Positions 33,972-46,551 of a stretch of 64,000 nucleotides of DNA are shown one piece after another. Position 1 is the first letter of the stretch, and each line of letters opens with the position of its first letter. Both the position numbers and the translations under genes were made by a program. Source of the DNA: Calonectria ilicicola (lineage: Eukaryota > Ascomycota > Sordariomycetes > Hypocreales > Nectriaceae); the NCBI GenBank assembly GCA_020809705.1, contig CP085833.1:1798001-1862000 (forward strand), read 5' to 3'. Under the pieces are notes generated by a model. The model was not told where the DNA came from. It did not search any database and saw nothing but the letters and a program-made list of their open reading frames with translations.

Positions 33972-34922
33972 GGTGGGTGTTCGGCTTCGCGGCAGACACG
34001 GGTCGGTTTGTGGTGGTCAATTGGAGTCGCGCTCGCGCAGAAACAAGGATGCTTCGTCTGGCTGCCCGGGACCCTCTGTCGGCGGGTGCGGTCGGTCGCT
34101 TTGGTTCGAGGGCGATGTCGACGTGGGACGTTGTCGGTTCGTGAGGTGATTGTTTTCCGGGCCCCGGGATTCGTCCATTCTCGCCGTCGACAGTAGGATT
34201 ACATAAGGCAGCCTAATTGTGGGGCGGTGAGCTTGGGTCTGTGACTGGGGTCATGGTCTTGGTGGAGCAAAGAATCTGCTTACCCTAGAGCCAGAGGCCC
34301 ATCCCAGCCAGTAGACTTGCACGGATTATTAACACCGAACTTGAAGCTATTTTCATGTCAAGAGCGGTTGAAGAAGCTTGTTCAAGGGAAAATCAAAAGT
34401 AACACTAGTAATAGCAATAATAGTAATGACGAAAGCCTACATAACTATACCTTTTTAAATATGTCGTTCATTTGAATATTGATTTCGCGTTCCCGTTGTG
34501 AGAAATGCCACCTTGTGTCCCCCCGGTGTGCGCTTGTTCAATGTTATACAGTCTAGGATTGCAAGCGTGTGCACTGAATTGAAATTTGATGACATGAATA
34601 AATCGCAAGTTTTAAAGAACATGAAGCACCGGTTTTTTTTTCCTGCTCATTTAACACACTACTGAAGTCAAGACTCACTCGCGTATTTTGGTCGTGTATC
34701 ACTGCCCCGACGTCCTGGCGGAGGCTGGCACTCAAGAACAGAACACACATATTCACAGAACAATCAAGTCAATAAAAAAAGAACTATTTAAAGCTCGCAA
34801 AAAATTCATGGAGATTCCCAACAGCGGAGGCCAATCGACCATCTGGAATGGATATGATAGGCCTCCAAGACATCGACAAGTTCGATATACCAGAATATTA
34901 ACAGATATCTTCACTTTTCACA
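33972..34922. other. Intergenic, no gene supported
   Basis: About 950 bp. The left is GC-rich promoter of NDUFA13. From 34380 it is AT-rich with A/T runs, leading into the next gene. Confidence 0.4.
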
Positions 34923-35603
34923 ATGCCTGCGGCAGATTCCGACCATAGAAACCCATTCAGGGATTTTATGAATGAGCGCCCTCTTTTAGATGGTCAGCGG
35001 GTCCGCCCTTGGGTTTGGACTAACAGAGCCAGTGAATGTAGGGCATTCAGGAGTGTCAACCATACGCCGTTCAACACGGTGGCAAAGATCAAAATATTGA
35101 GGTACATTTGGATTGCTCTCGCGCGAAATGTTGAATCTAGAACTGTGCGCAACGAGTATGGAGTTGTTGTCTCTGACGGTTGGAGCCGACAAGATTTCCT
35201 GGGCATGATGGACTGGTATCGTGCCGCTTTTCATCTGCCGGGTTGGTGGGTCACACCCGAAAACGACTACCAGCAAAGAGCAATAGACAACTCTCATCAC
35301 GACGGCGTTTGGCTCACGACGCTCTTTACGTCGCCGTGGTTCAACCGGCCTGAGTTTGCCGCCATCAAGGGCGAGAACGATCGACCGGGGCGGGATGCTC
35401 AAGGATATCTCTGTATAAATCCCTACACTGGACTACCCCGGTATTTCAACAGAAATCATGAGAGCGATGACGCCTTGCAGGGATTCCTAGATATGTGGGT
35501 GTATGTGGCCAACTCAGTCCCTGTTCCTTTGGATCAGTTTGGGGACGTCGTGTGCGGAGTGATACCTTACCGTTTTTTGGCCGCTCAGGTTGCACTTGCC
35601 TGA
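34923..35603 (+). CDS. Hypothetical protein, Trp-rich orphan
   Basis: A single-exon ORF of 226 aa from ATG 34923 (context TTCACAATGCC). Twelve Trp, many Asn/Asp/Arg and several aromatic clusters (for example PGWWVTPEND, VWLTTLFTSPWF) suggest a compact globular fold. There is no signal peptide, no evident transmembrane helix and no nucleotide-binding or metal motif that I recognise. It lies about 270 bp upstream of another orphan on the same strand. Composition and length argue against a chance frame. The function is unknown. Confidence 0.6.
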   Translation: MPAADSDHRNPFRDFMNERPLLDGQRVRPWVWTNRASECRAFRSVNHTPFNTVAKIKILRYIWIALARNVESRTVRNEYGVVVSDGWSRQDFLGMMDWYRAAFHLPGWWVTPENDYQQRAIDNSHHDGVWLTTLFTSPWFNRPEFAAIKGENDRPGRDAQGYLCINPYTGLPRYFNRNHESDDALQGFLDMWVYVANSVPVPLDQFGDVVCGVIPYRFLAAQVALA

Positions 35604-35873
35604 GCTGAAATTGACTTTATTTTATCAGCACTGCACTTGCACTTTCCGCTTGGCTGACAGTGATGAATCATCAAGTCTGAAGGTCCCCTTTCTTTGCATC
35701 CTTCTGGTCATCTGCCCGCCTTGTCTTCTCTCCATTACAAACTTGCATTCGCATTCACACAAAGCTTTCGCAACAAACACCATTTTTGGAGTGCGTGCCG
35801 ATTTTACCATAGAGGCCGCCAAGGAAAACAAATCTTATCCTTCTCTTTTTATATCCCCTCTCCAGCTTTCAGT

Positions 35874-36716
35874 ATGCCATCTCCTTCTTTCACCCCATCC
35901 GGGCCGACCTCCGCTCCCGACGAAGCTCCTGTTTATGATTACGACCTCTCTCCCCTCGTTCCGGGAACCCCTCATCTTGAACCCAGCTGGGTTAGTGCTG
36001 CAAGTCACGACCCTGCATTCTTCCATGAAATCCCAGCTGTTCCTGTGCCTGTGGCATCAGACCTCAGTTCATCATCCGAAAGTTCAACTCAAGATGAAAA
36101 CTCTCCGGTTCCACTCTCGGATGAAGCCCCATCCCCGACTCCATCTCGAGATTCATGTGCAGAACAAGAGGCCTTTGAAAATGACTCAAACGTGCGCAAC
36201 AAGCTGCAACATCTGCAAAACCACTTCTGGTATGCCCTAGACCGAGCCAACTGCGCCCGCCACAAGGCTGAAGGTTCGTCGGCATCTGAAAAAGTCTGGC
36301 AGTATCACGATTTGGAAGGTATGGTCAACTAGTACCGGCTATCTTTCTGCAAACAGCTTCCAAACAGAGATTTCTCAACACCGCGCGACGGCATGTGGCA
36401 CTTGGCCATGAAGACATCTCCCTGGTGGGACTGCCCCGAGTTTCAAGAGTGTATCTAGCAGATAGTTGTTGACTTCTCGAATCCAATGCCGGGAACAGAT
36501 GGCAAGACCAAAAGAAGACCAGTCCATCCCGAGGATGACATCGCTCAAGAAGATTTGGTAAATGATTGGTGGACTCGAGTTGCGGCTCTGCCAATGAGGC
36601 GCTTTCCCGATGGAACCTTGGTGATGCCTTGTAACTACGATGAGTTCGTTGAGAAATATGGAGAAGAAGCCGCCAAGTGGCCTCATACTCGCCGAGAGAG
36701 TGCGGCCACTGATTAG
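35874..36716 (+). CDS. Hypothetical protein, gene model uncertain
   Basis: The N-terminal frame (35874-36318) encodes about 148 residues: a Pro/Ser-rich acidic region, then FWYALDRANCARHK, which looks like a conserved helical segment. A GTATGG donor at 36319 and CAG at 36354-36356 would be a 38-nt intron, leading to exon 2 with NTARRHVALGHEDISLVGLP. A last block (from about 36480 to 36716) reads RRPVHPEDDIAQEDLVNDWW and RFPDGTLVMPCNYDEF, in another frame. Joining it needs either a 37-nt (donor after the codon at 36423) or 67-nt intron ending at TAGCAG, or the gene carries a frameshift. No family was recognised. The coding nature of all three blocks is likely, the joins are not settled. Confidence 0.5.
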
Positions 36717-38458
36717 CGAGGGACACACGAGCATTAACTTTAGTCTGGGATCAAAGACGGAAGACGAACAAAAGTTGTTAGGAGAGGAATGGGTCTGTAA
36801 AACATGACTAGGATTGCTGATGAATGCATAAAATAAATTGCTTTGGTCTCAGGATGGGATTTTGTGTCATTGAATCATGAGTTATTACTTTGTGACTGCT
36901 CCGGGTCCTCAGCGAAGAATGCCTCACTCATATCTGGGATTTATGCCATAGACGACTGCACATCCTGCACTAGAGTCAAATCAATACAGAATAAATGACG
37001 AACTCTTATTATAAGAATAGTTGAGCCAAAAAACAACAACCAAAAAACAGACCGCCCAGCAATAGTGGTATTGCAAGTCTTGTTTGAGAGCCATCTGTTG
37101 GATGACTGGACAACCTCATGAGAACTGATGTCCTATACAACCAGACAAACCTTATCTTACTCAACGCTGCTACTGAGCAGCAACAAATCTTGCCCCTGAG
37201 TGTGCATAGACAAGGATACGTGGTCCGTTGGAGATAAGAGTCCCTCTGATGGTGATCGCAAGGGGTATGTATACCACGATGAGTACTACTTTGGCTGCCG
37301 GGCGAAACTAGGAAACAAAAGTATTGTTATTATGCAACTTGATGGGTATGGTTATTTCCATTTCCCCAGTGATTACATCGGCTCACGCCAACCTCGACAA
37401 CTTGGCCGACTGCGACTGTACAGATAATGGGAAAATGACGGGTCTATGCTACAATGATGAGGGGGGATTTCTCAAAGACGACCATCGGCACCCAAGGCAC
37501 GGACTTACCTATAGTAAACTGATACTGGTTAACACATAGGGGTTGAATGCTGAAAAGTAGACGCATGTGGTTGACGCAGTCTTCTTATTATGAGGAGTCT
37601 CCGTTGAGCTCGGTGGCCCACATCCACGGCGACTAACAATAGAGAGACAGACCCAAGATAAAATTGGCTTGACTTTGTTATCCTCTACTCGAGGTCTTCC
37701 TGCGCGGTTTGCATTTTTGGCTTAGGAGGGGCGTCTACTATTTGTGCCATTGCTGGCAGAGCTCACCAACCTGGTTATAAGGGAAGCTATGGTCAGCAAC
37801 TAACTCGGTGGCTCCATCATGGAAGTCGCCTGGGGTTTCGGCATTCCTCGGTAAAAGGCTTGGCTCCCAGTCAGGACCCGTATTGTCGCGAAAAGTTCAG
37901 AGATCACTTGCAAAGCCACCAATGTGGCAGGTAAAACCTTGCTTTAGTTATAATTAACCCAGCTAAGAAAGAATAACTAAATTTGGGATGATCTTTTTCT
38001 TGGTATACGGAACTTACGATTATTTAAGCCACAGCGCCAAATCCAGCAACCAAGAATACAATGCCCCCTCTCTGCTTTTTCCCACTATCTTCCAGCTAAT
38101 TTATAGATAAAATAAAGAACTTGGATTTTATTTGTTTATTGATTTTGGCTAGTAAAGAATCAAATAGCGGACTCAGCCCGAAATTGGGAACTCCAGGGCC
38201 ACAAGGGTGGTGGACACAAGGGCTGGACTGCGAGTTTTGGTATAGTCAATAGCGAGTGTGGCGCTGAGTGGTCGCCGGACAAGTTCAAGTGATCATTCAC
38301 CAATTGCATGGGTTCGCACTGTGTGGGGCGGAACCCTTTCGCCGAAGGGACAAGGAATCAATTATATAACAATCCTGTTCCGCACTCCCGCACACTCCCG
38401 CACTGCCAGACCCTTCGTCACCTCTCCCTCACCTTGAACTCCTCTGTCGCCATTCACA
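36717..38458. other. Intergenic, with a possible relic at 37200-37540
   Basis: 1.7 kb. It is AT-rich at 36720-37100 and 37920-38160. No complete gene is seen. The right end is the KGD2 promoter and leader. Confidence 0.4.
37200..37539 (+). pseudogene. Possible relic of a small Cys-containing secreted protein
   Basis: Two overlapping short frames (37200-37427 and 37324-37539) look protein-like. One has CIDKDTW and YYFGC. The other has a hydrophobic start ending in TSAHA and then DCDCTDNGK and LCYNDEGG. They could be pieces of a small secreted protein with broken frame. No start or splice set gives one clean gene. Evidence is weak. Confidence 0.22.
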
Positions 38459-39887
38459 ATGCTGTCGCGAAGATTAGCTACCGCCGTCCGCATGGTGCCG
38501 ATGCGCACCTTGCGCCCCCACCCTCTGGTCAGGCTTCCCGCCATGATGCAGGGCGTTCGCACATACGCCGACAGCGTGCTCAAGGTCCCTCAGATGGCCG
38601 AGTCCATTTCCGAGGGAACCCTCAAGCAGTTCAACAAGGCCATCGGCGACTACGTCGAGGTTGACGAGGAGATTGCTACCATTGAGACCGACAAGGTACA
38701 GCTAGACAAGACGAAACATGGAAGTATGGTGCTAACAGTTAGCTAGATCGATGTGGCCGTCAACGCCACCGAGGCCGGTACTATCAAGGAATTCCTTGTT
38801 GCCGAAGAGGACACCGTCGTAGTTGGCCAAGATCTTGTCCGTTTGGAGCTTGGAGGCGCCCCAGCCGAGAGCAAGAAGGAGAGCTCCGAGACCCCCAAGG
38901 CCGAGTCCGCCCCCGAACCCACAGCCGCCGCCCCCGAACCTACGCCCGAACCCAAGGAGGCTGCTCCCGCTCCCACTCCCAGCAAACCCGAGTCTTCGAA
39001 GCCTGCCAAGCAGGTTGAGAAGAAGGAGCCTTCATCTGCCCCCGCGAGCAGCGGCCCGACCCTTGGCAGCCGCGAGGAGCGCCGAGTATGACTTGACTTC
39101 GGGTCCCTCAAGCTTATACATTTAATGCTAATGCCTCGTCCAGGTCAAGATGAACCGAATGCGCCTTCGAATCGCCGAGCGTCTTAAGCAATCCCAAAAC
39201 ACGGCCGCTTCGCTTACCACTTTCAACGAGGTCGACATGTCCAACTTGATGGACTTCCGTAAGCTTTACAAGGAGGACGTTCTCAAGAAGACCGGCGTCA
39301 AGCTTGGTTTCATGAGCGCCTTCTCCCGCGCCTGTGTGCTTGCTATGCGAGACCTGCCCGCTGTCAACGCCTCCATCGAAGGCCCCAATGGTGGCGACAC
39401 TATTGTCTACCGAGACTACGTCGATATCAGCGTTGCTGTGGCCACTGAGAAGGGCCTCGTGACCCCCGTCGTGCGCAATGCCGAGTCTATGGATATGATT
39501 GGCATTGAGAAGTCCATTGCCGACATGGGCAAGAAGGTTGGTTTTGAATAACACAACGAAAATGTTACAGACCGACTAACTATTGTCTAGGCTCGTGATG
39601 GAAAGCTGACGATTGAGGATATGGCTGGTGGCACCTTCACCATCAGCAATGGTGGTGTCTTCGGCTCTCTCATGGGAACGCCCATCATCAACCTTCCCCA
39701 GAGCGCTGTCCTGGGTCTCCACGCCATCAAGGACCGTCCCGTTGCCGTCAATGGCAAGATCGAGATTCGACCTATGATGTACCTCGCTCTGACTTATGAC
39801 CACCGTCTGCTAGACGGAAGGGAAGCTGTGCAATTCTTGGTAAAGGTTAAGGAGTACATTGAGGACCCAAGACGCATGCTTCTGTAG
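38459..39887 (+). CDS. KGD2: 2-oxoglutarate dehydrogenase E2, dihydrolipoyl succinyltransferase
   Basis: The mitochondrial core enzyme that transfers the succinyl group to CoA in the TCA cycle. Four exons (38459-38695, 38747-39085, 39144-39536, 39591-39887) give 421 aa. A basic presequence of about 35 residues is followed by a lipoyl domain (about 42-115). Its lipoyl-lysine K79 in ETDKID is the last codon of exon 1. A Pro/Ala/Glu-rich linker (about 118-185) follows. The peripheral subunit-binding domain is absent, as usual for fungal Kgd2. The catalytic acyltransferase domain begins [11 protein letters not shown] and has [10 protein letters not shown] with H394 and D398. Donors are GTACAG, GTATGA and GTTGGT. 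The start fits a mitochondrial presequence ([12 protein letters not shown]). Confidence 0.95.
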
Positions 39888-42037
39888 AGCCTGGTGTGGT
39901 CAGCTAAATAATACCCGAGTGGCAAAAATGAGCATTGGGAGGGCACATTTCGTATTAGATATTTTTGTTAGCCCATTTGTACAATAGAATTCAAAGATAA
40001 AAATGATTTCAAGCTCAAGACTGCTGTTATGCATGAAACCATCTTGGCTCACCTTGAATTTGGTTTGTGGGTGAACATGCAGAAATAATTGAGGGATGCG
40101 CTACAAAAACAAGCAAAGAAAATAACTAAGCAGAATTAATCATATATTTAAATAATTATAAATACAGACACCATTCGTTCCCTGGCGAATTATCCCAGTC
40201 GTTGTGATGATTCGGAGTAATATTCGCTTAGTGTAGACTTTGACGGAGAGTGCTAGAATTAAGTATCTGATTAGGTAACGGATTTGTGCCCTATAAATCA
40301 TCATCCCTTCTAAGGGCGGATTTGGCGGGTTAAAGGGTGAGGTTGTGGCTCTGCTGCAAATCGTAGTATCGCAGGAACATCAGGCTCACGATGTAACGGG
40401 TAGACCCTGGCCATTGCAACATCACAACCAGCTAAGGTATAGAGGGCACAATTTGGACTGTGATAGTGTACGGAAGTATCAAGGTTAGTGGCCTGTCTTA
40501 AAAACGAGCGTCTCCTGGGGGGATAATGCATTAATGAACTTATAATATCGGTAGGCGGTCGCAAAAAAGGCGTGCGATAATAGTAAGAGCCATAGTAATG
40601 GTATTTCGTGACCCAGAAACTGGCTGATAGCCCTGCCGAGAATAAAACGCCAACCTTGGACTCATCTTGTGAGTGACGTCTTTGACCAACTCAAATTCGG
40701 GCATATCGGCAGTTTTGGGGCGTGGTCGGTTTGCGCCCTGAAGCCAAACTATAAACCTGCTGAAGGTGAGCTTTTTGCGAGTCAGTACACCTCTGCAATA
40801 CGATTTTTTTTAACACTTGCTTGGGGCCGTTAAAACACGAGGACATTGTATCAGATAATCAGACTGTGGCTTTGCTGGCGTGCTGTGCGTTGTCGTAGGA
40901 TCAGCCCTCGCCTCGTTCCTATCCCCGTGATATGATCACTACCACAATAGTGCATAATGAAACGAATACGGCGAGGCTTCCCGTCCGCTAAAACGTTGCA
41001 GCACACTGATGCGACCGGAAGAAGCGGGCCCCTAAGATGGAATGCCCTCCCTCGGGTTCGGAAAGCACACAGACTCCCAGTCAGCACACCAGAGTCACCC
41101 TGGACCCTCTTATCATCGGTCCTCTGACTTGGAAAACAAGCATCGCATGTGATCGTCCCATGGTGGTGAAGAGTGACATGCCCAGCAGGGAAAGTCAGCG
41201 TCTCCCCCGCTGGCGTCATTGCATTATCGATAAGTTGCGGCCCAATGGCAGCCGCCCGTTGTTCCACAAGGACAAAGCTCCTAGCGGCACCTTGAAGGGC
41301 CTGGGTCCACTTCGCTACGACGCCTCCCAACGGGATAGGCCCCTCCAGGTGGGCTGGGGCCAGGTGCAACCCCACGGGAGACGGCCGCCCCAGGCGCTGA
41401 GTGGCCTAGGAGCTCTCGCGCTCTGTAGGTACCCTGAGCTGCCTAAAAACGTCCTCTGAACGGATGCGTGAGGTTGCTGATGGTGAGTGACACCCACTCC
41501 CACTCCCACTCCCACTCCCAGGTTGCAGCCGCCGAATCAGGCAATGCCCTGGCCCTGTCTCAACCGCTGCATGTATGTATGCGACATCTACCCTCGGCCT
41601 CGCTTTCAGTCACCAACAACTTCTCGATCCTGCTCAACTCGCTCGCATTCAACGGCATCTCAGGCCTCGCCCCCGGCGCCGGTGCCATCTCGCCGCAGGA
41701 ATCTCCTTTTTTGACCGGGGCCCACTGACCTGGACGGGACAAGGCCATCCATGTCCCAGCCGCCTTTCCCTGACGATACCTTCTGAGCTTGTTTAGACCG
41801 TGCAGTTGCTCCGGCACTTCGCTACGCGGCTCGGATCGCCAAACACGAGCTGTTTGCTCGTTTGACGCCCATTCCATCACTCTTCCATCTTCCGAGTTCG
41901 AGCCCATCGGTTTCCCTTCAATCCGATTTCCTCCATCTCCGTATCGAACGCTCCAGCGTTGCGCCTTTCCTTTCGCCCCGCGCCTCCTTTGTCGTCATCA
42001 GCCGCACCCCCCGCCCGATTCGATCTTCACAACTGCC
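39888..42037. other. Intergenic between KGD2 and ATG26
   Basis: 2.1 kb without a supported gene. 40080-40260 is AT-rich. 41493-41520 is a CACTCC-type hexamer repeat. 41750-42037 is a GC-rich leader before ATG26. Confidence 0.45.
41493..41520. repeat. Hexamer tandem repeat (CCCACT)n
   Basis: About 4.5 perfect copies of a 6-bp unit in the region upstream of ATG26. Confidence 0.75.
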
Positions 42038-45000
42038 ATGGCACCCGATTCGGATGCCGGCCCCGTTCGGGCCAGCACCAGCGACGATGATATCAAAAGG
42101 CGCGTAGGCAAGAGGCTTCACAGGAGGCGGCGCGACGAGCGCCGCTCAGCCATGTTTCCAGAGCCTCTTCGAGATAGCGATGACTCGGCCGAAGAAGACG
42201 ATACCCCCAACCAAGGCCCGCCCATGTTTATGAATATGAATCAGAGTATTTTCGGCCTTATCGCCGCCGCCGGGTCCCGCGTAGACTTTAACGATAGGTT
42301 TGATGGCATGAGTAGTGATGAAGAGGAGGGCCACGAGACCAATCAGCGAGACACACGGCCAGATGACCTCGCCCAAACCTCGGTCCTCAAGGTGTCCTCC
42401 AAAGACAAGAGTAGCCGTCGCAAAAGGTTATCTGGACACAAGCTTTTGCACTCTCTACCTACACTGCCGAAGCTGATTCCCAAGTCAAAACGGCTTTCCA
42501 GCCGCCTCTCGGCGCCCAAAGAGGAAGCCGACGAGACAAGTGAGGTCAGCGCAAGCGGTGCTTCAACACCTCCCATGTTTACCTTGAGCCGCCATGATAG
42601 TCGTTTGGCGCCCGTCATGAGCCGCATGCTAGAGGCCAAGGCTGAGATGTCGAGCCGACCTAGTTTCGACATGGATAGACTCTCCTCCGATGTCAGCCGC
42701 CAGAGCGAAAGTGCCGACTTGCCTCCTCTGGCGAAGAAGTTGATGGAAATTTTCGAATTTGATGAGCCTGAACAAGTTATTGAAGGTTCGTTGACACCCA
42801 CCAATCATTCTTCTACTGCGCGGATAAGCCTCCGGCTTGGCTAACATCTTCCTTAGAGTACCCTTGTTGGTTATTGCAAAGCGTTCTTCTCCAAGGGTAT
42901 ATGTACATTACGTCTAAGCACATTTGCTTTTATGCCTATCTTCCTAAAAAAGCTGTAAGTGACCCCAGGGCCTACCTTTTGAAAGCATACTCATTTTATC
43001 AATAGCACGAGGTTGCCAAGACCGGATATCTTTCCAAGAGCGGCAAACGAAACCCCAAATACAACCGATTCTGGTTTCGATTAAAAGGCGATGTCCTCGC
43101 CTATTACAGAGACTCAACCAACCTCTACTTCCCTCACGGCCAAATCGATCTGCGATATGGCATCTCGGCAAGCATCACAGACAAGGATAAGGATGGTGTA
43201 CAGTTTTCTGTTGTGACCCATCATCGCACATACCACTTCAAGGCCGACAGTGCGCCCAGCGCCAAGGAATGGGTCAAGAGCCTGCAAAGAGTCATTTTCC
43301 GAAGCCACAACGACGGAGATAGCGTCAAGATTTCGCTTCCTATTAAGAACGTCATTGATATTGAAGATACGCAAATGATTCAGTTTGCAGATACTTGCAA
43401 GATTCGTGTGATCGATAACGACGAGACATACGCAATTGACGAGGTAAGTTGCGCTGCTTCAGCGATGTCGGCTCCACTAACAAGTTCCCCTAGTATTTCT
43501 TTTCCTTCTTTAGCTTTGGCAAAGAAGCCATCAATGTTCTTAAAATTCTTATTGAGGATGCCACAGAGGAGAACAAGGATGACGATAGGGTCCTCGAGAG
43601 GGGAGAACAAAAGGCCTCCCTCCAGCTCCCCTCAACTAAAACGCCACCTGCATCAACCAGACACAGTATTCACTTGGACAAACTTCGCACTGCAAAGTTC
43701 CCTGATCAGGTCAAAGCCACCCTCTCTCCCCAGTCACCAAGTGCGTTGAGCCCTCGGGCTAGCTCGGATGTGCCATATAGGTCCAGTCTCGACGCATTTC
43801 GACATCGTGGGCGCAAGAGCCTCGACGTATCCGGCATTAGCAGCGAAATACCTAGACGAAGCTTCAGTGGTACTCATCGACGGCCTCACGATGGAAATCA
43901 AACACCCAAGCAAGAGCAAGATTCCACGGACTCGTTTGTCCAGTCCTCCATCGATGATCCAAGCATCTCGAACCTCGATTCTTCGAATGAGGATGCTTCA
44001 GCAAGCCAAATTCTCCGGGGTAGTTCAGTATTCCACAGCCCAACCTTGCGAAGGTCAACATCAGCTAGCCGAGGTGGATCAACTGGTAAAAAGGCAACAC
44101 CTCGAAACTCGAGCTCTAATTTCACCCCCCATCCATTGCCACACGCTGCCACCACCGGCTCATTGCAAAACGCTCACGGCGATAATGCGGATGGTCAGCG
44201 ACCGGTGACTCCAACCTTGCAGAGTATCACTAAGATGGGAGCCTATCCCCTTCAACGAGCGAATGCCTTTGCCGAATATCTTAGCAAAACGAGCCAACGC
44301 ATGGGGTCCCTTTTCGCATCCGAATCGATGGGGTACGTCGAAAAGGTCTCAGGCATGTGGAAAGGCGGCCATAGGCACTATGATGAGCCTGCTGGTCTCC
44401 GTGCGGATGATGATGATCTCGAAGAGGATGCGGATGGCAAGGTTCAGACGTCTATGGAACGGTTCCGAGCCCATTTTGCCCTCCCAGAGACGGAAAAGCT
44501 CCAAGCGACATATTTCGGCCACATCCTCCGAGTTTTGCCTCTTTATGGCAAGTTTTACATTAGTGATCGCTCGTTTTGTTTCCGCAGCCTGCTTCCCGGA
44601 ACTAGAACAAAACTTATCCTCCCCCTCAAGGACATCGAAACCGTTCATAAGGAAAAAGGCTTTCGGTTCGGCTATTCTGGTCTTGTTGTTGTTATCAGGG
44701 GTCATGAGGAACTGTTTTTTGAGTTTAACCAGGCCGAAGTCCGAGATGACTGTGCCATCACTTTGCTGCAGAGTCTAGAGACGACTCGATATCTCGAAAA
44801 GTCTGGCCTGCTTGATCACGAGGACCGAGAAGAGGAGGACAGCGCTATGGCAGAGCGTGATGCATTGAAGTCGGCAAGGCAGGAGGAGTTTCCCAACCAT
44901 GAGCTGGAGCTCCCTCATGACTGCTCTGAGGTTTCCAATGCCCCAACCATTCTATATGATGACCTCAACTCATCAGCGATGGCTTTTAAACCTCAGGCGT

Positions 45001-46551
45001 CCATGAAAATCACATGCCTGACGATTGGCTCCCGAGGAGACGTTCAGCCCTACATCGCACTCTGTAAGGCTCTTCTTGCTGAAGGCCACAAGCCTAGAAT
45101 TGCCACGCACGCCGAGTTTCAAGGCTGGATCGAGTCTCATGGGATTGAATTTGCTCGGGTGGAAGGCGATCCAGGCGAGCTCATGCGTCTGTGTATCGAG
45201 AACGGAACGTTCACCTGGGCTTTCCTACGCGAAGCCAACTCTACATTCCGAGGATGGCTTGATGATTTGCTTGATTCCGCATACAAAGCCTGTGAAGGGT
45301 CAGAGTTGCTAATCGAGTCCCCCTCAGCAATGGCGGGAATTCATATTGCTGAGAAATTAGGTATCCCCTATTTCCGTGCATTCACAATGCCGTGGACAAG
45401 AACTCGAGCGTATCCTCACGCATTCATTATGCCAGAGCACAAGATGGGTGGCGCCTACAACTACATGACCTATGTCATGTTTGACAACATTTTCTGGAAA
45501 GCCACAGCATACCAGGTGAATCGATGGAGAAACAAGACACTCGGCCTTCCCAATACTAGCCTAGAAAAGATGCAACCCAACAAGGTCCCTTTTCTATATA
45601 ATTTTAGTCCTAGTGTGGTTGCGCCGCCTCTGGACTTTTCAGACTGGATTCGAGTCACTGGATACTGGTTCTTGGACGAGGGCGGTGGCCAGTGGGAGCC
45701 CCCCAAGGAACTGAAGGACTTTATCGACAAAGCCAGAGCTGATGGCAAGAAGCTTGTTTACGTTGGATTTGGATCTATCATCGTCAACGATCCTGCCAAG
45801 ATGACACAAGAAGTCATCGATGCCGTCCAAAAGGCTGATGTGCGATGCATTCTTTCCAAAGGATGGTCTGACCGTATCTCGCCCAAGGAGGACGGTTCAA
45901 AGGCAAAACCGGATGAGCCTATAATTCCAGATGATATCCATGTCATCAAGTCAGCACCTCATGATTGGCTATTCCGCCAGATAGATGCGGCAGCCCATCA
46001 CGGTGGCTCTGGCACTACTGGTGCCAGTTTGCGGGCAGGAATCCCCACTATTATTCGGCCATTCTTTGGAGACCAGTACTTTTTCGCCAGCAGAGTCGAG
46101 GACCTTGGCGTTGGTGTCTGGGTCAAGAAATGGGGAACCAACAGCTTCGGCAGAGCATTGTGGGAAGCCACTCGTAATGAGCGAATGATCGTCAAGGCGA
46201 GGGTCCTTGGCGAGTCTATTCGAAGTGTAAGTTTCCATCTGCATATTTGCTTGGACCCCCTCCCACTAACAGTAAATGTAGGAAACCGGTGTTGAGACTG
46301 CAATCCAATGCATCTATCGAGATCTAGAATATGCAAAGAGTTTAATTAAGCGAAAGGCGGGTAAGAACGCAGAACCCGATCCGGCTGAAGACGACGAAGC
46401 GGAAGAAAGCTGGACATTTGTCGGCAGAGATGAGCCGGACCCAGACCAAGTCACCAAGAAGCTAAGTGATGGGCTCGAGGGACTGAGTGTAGGTGGGGAG
46501 AAGTCACTGGGGAGCTCAGTGTTGAAAAGCTCCGCAGCAGTTGCGACGTAA
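42038..46551 (+). CDS. ATG26: Sterol 3-beta-glucosyltransferase Atg26
   Basis: A UDP-glucose:sterol glucosyltransferase that makes steryl glucosides. In several fungi it also acts in pexophagy and infection. Five exons (42038-42785, 42857-42954, 43006-43443, 43494-46226, 46282-46551) give 1428 aa, the usual size. Order: a disordered basic/acidic N-terminus; GRAM domain (about 235-285); PH domain (about 287-380, [19 protein letters not shown]); a Ser-rich linker; a second GRAM (about 700-800); and the GT28/GT1 domain from about 932 ([20 protein letters not shown]). The UDP-sugar signature [17 protein letters not shown] is near 1263. Splice junctions are in frame; the first joins the GRAM core ([21 protein letters not shown]). 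ATG 42038 (ccATGG context) is preferred over frames further upstream, which read as leader sequence. Confidence 0.95.
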
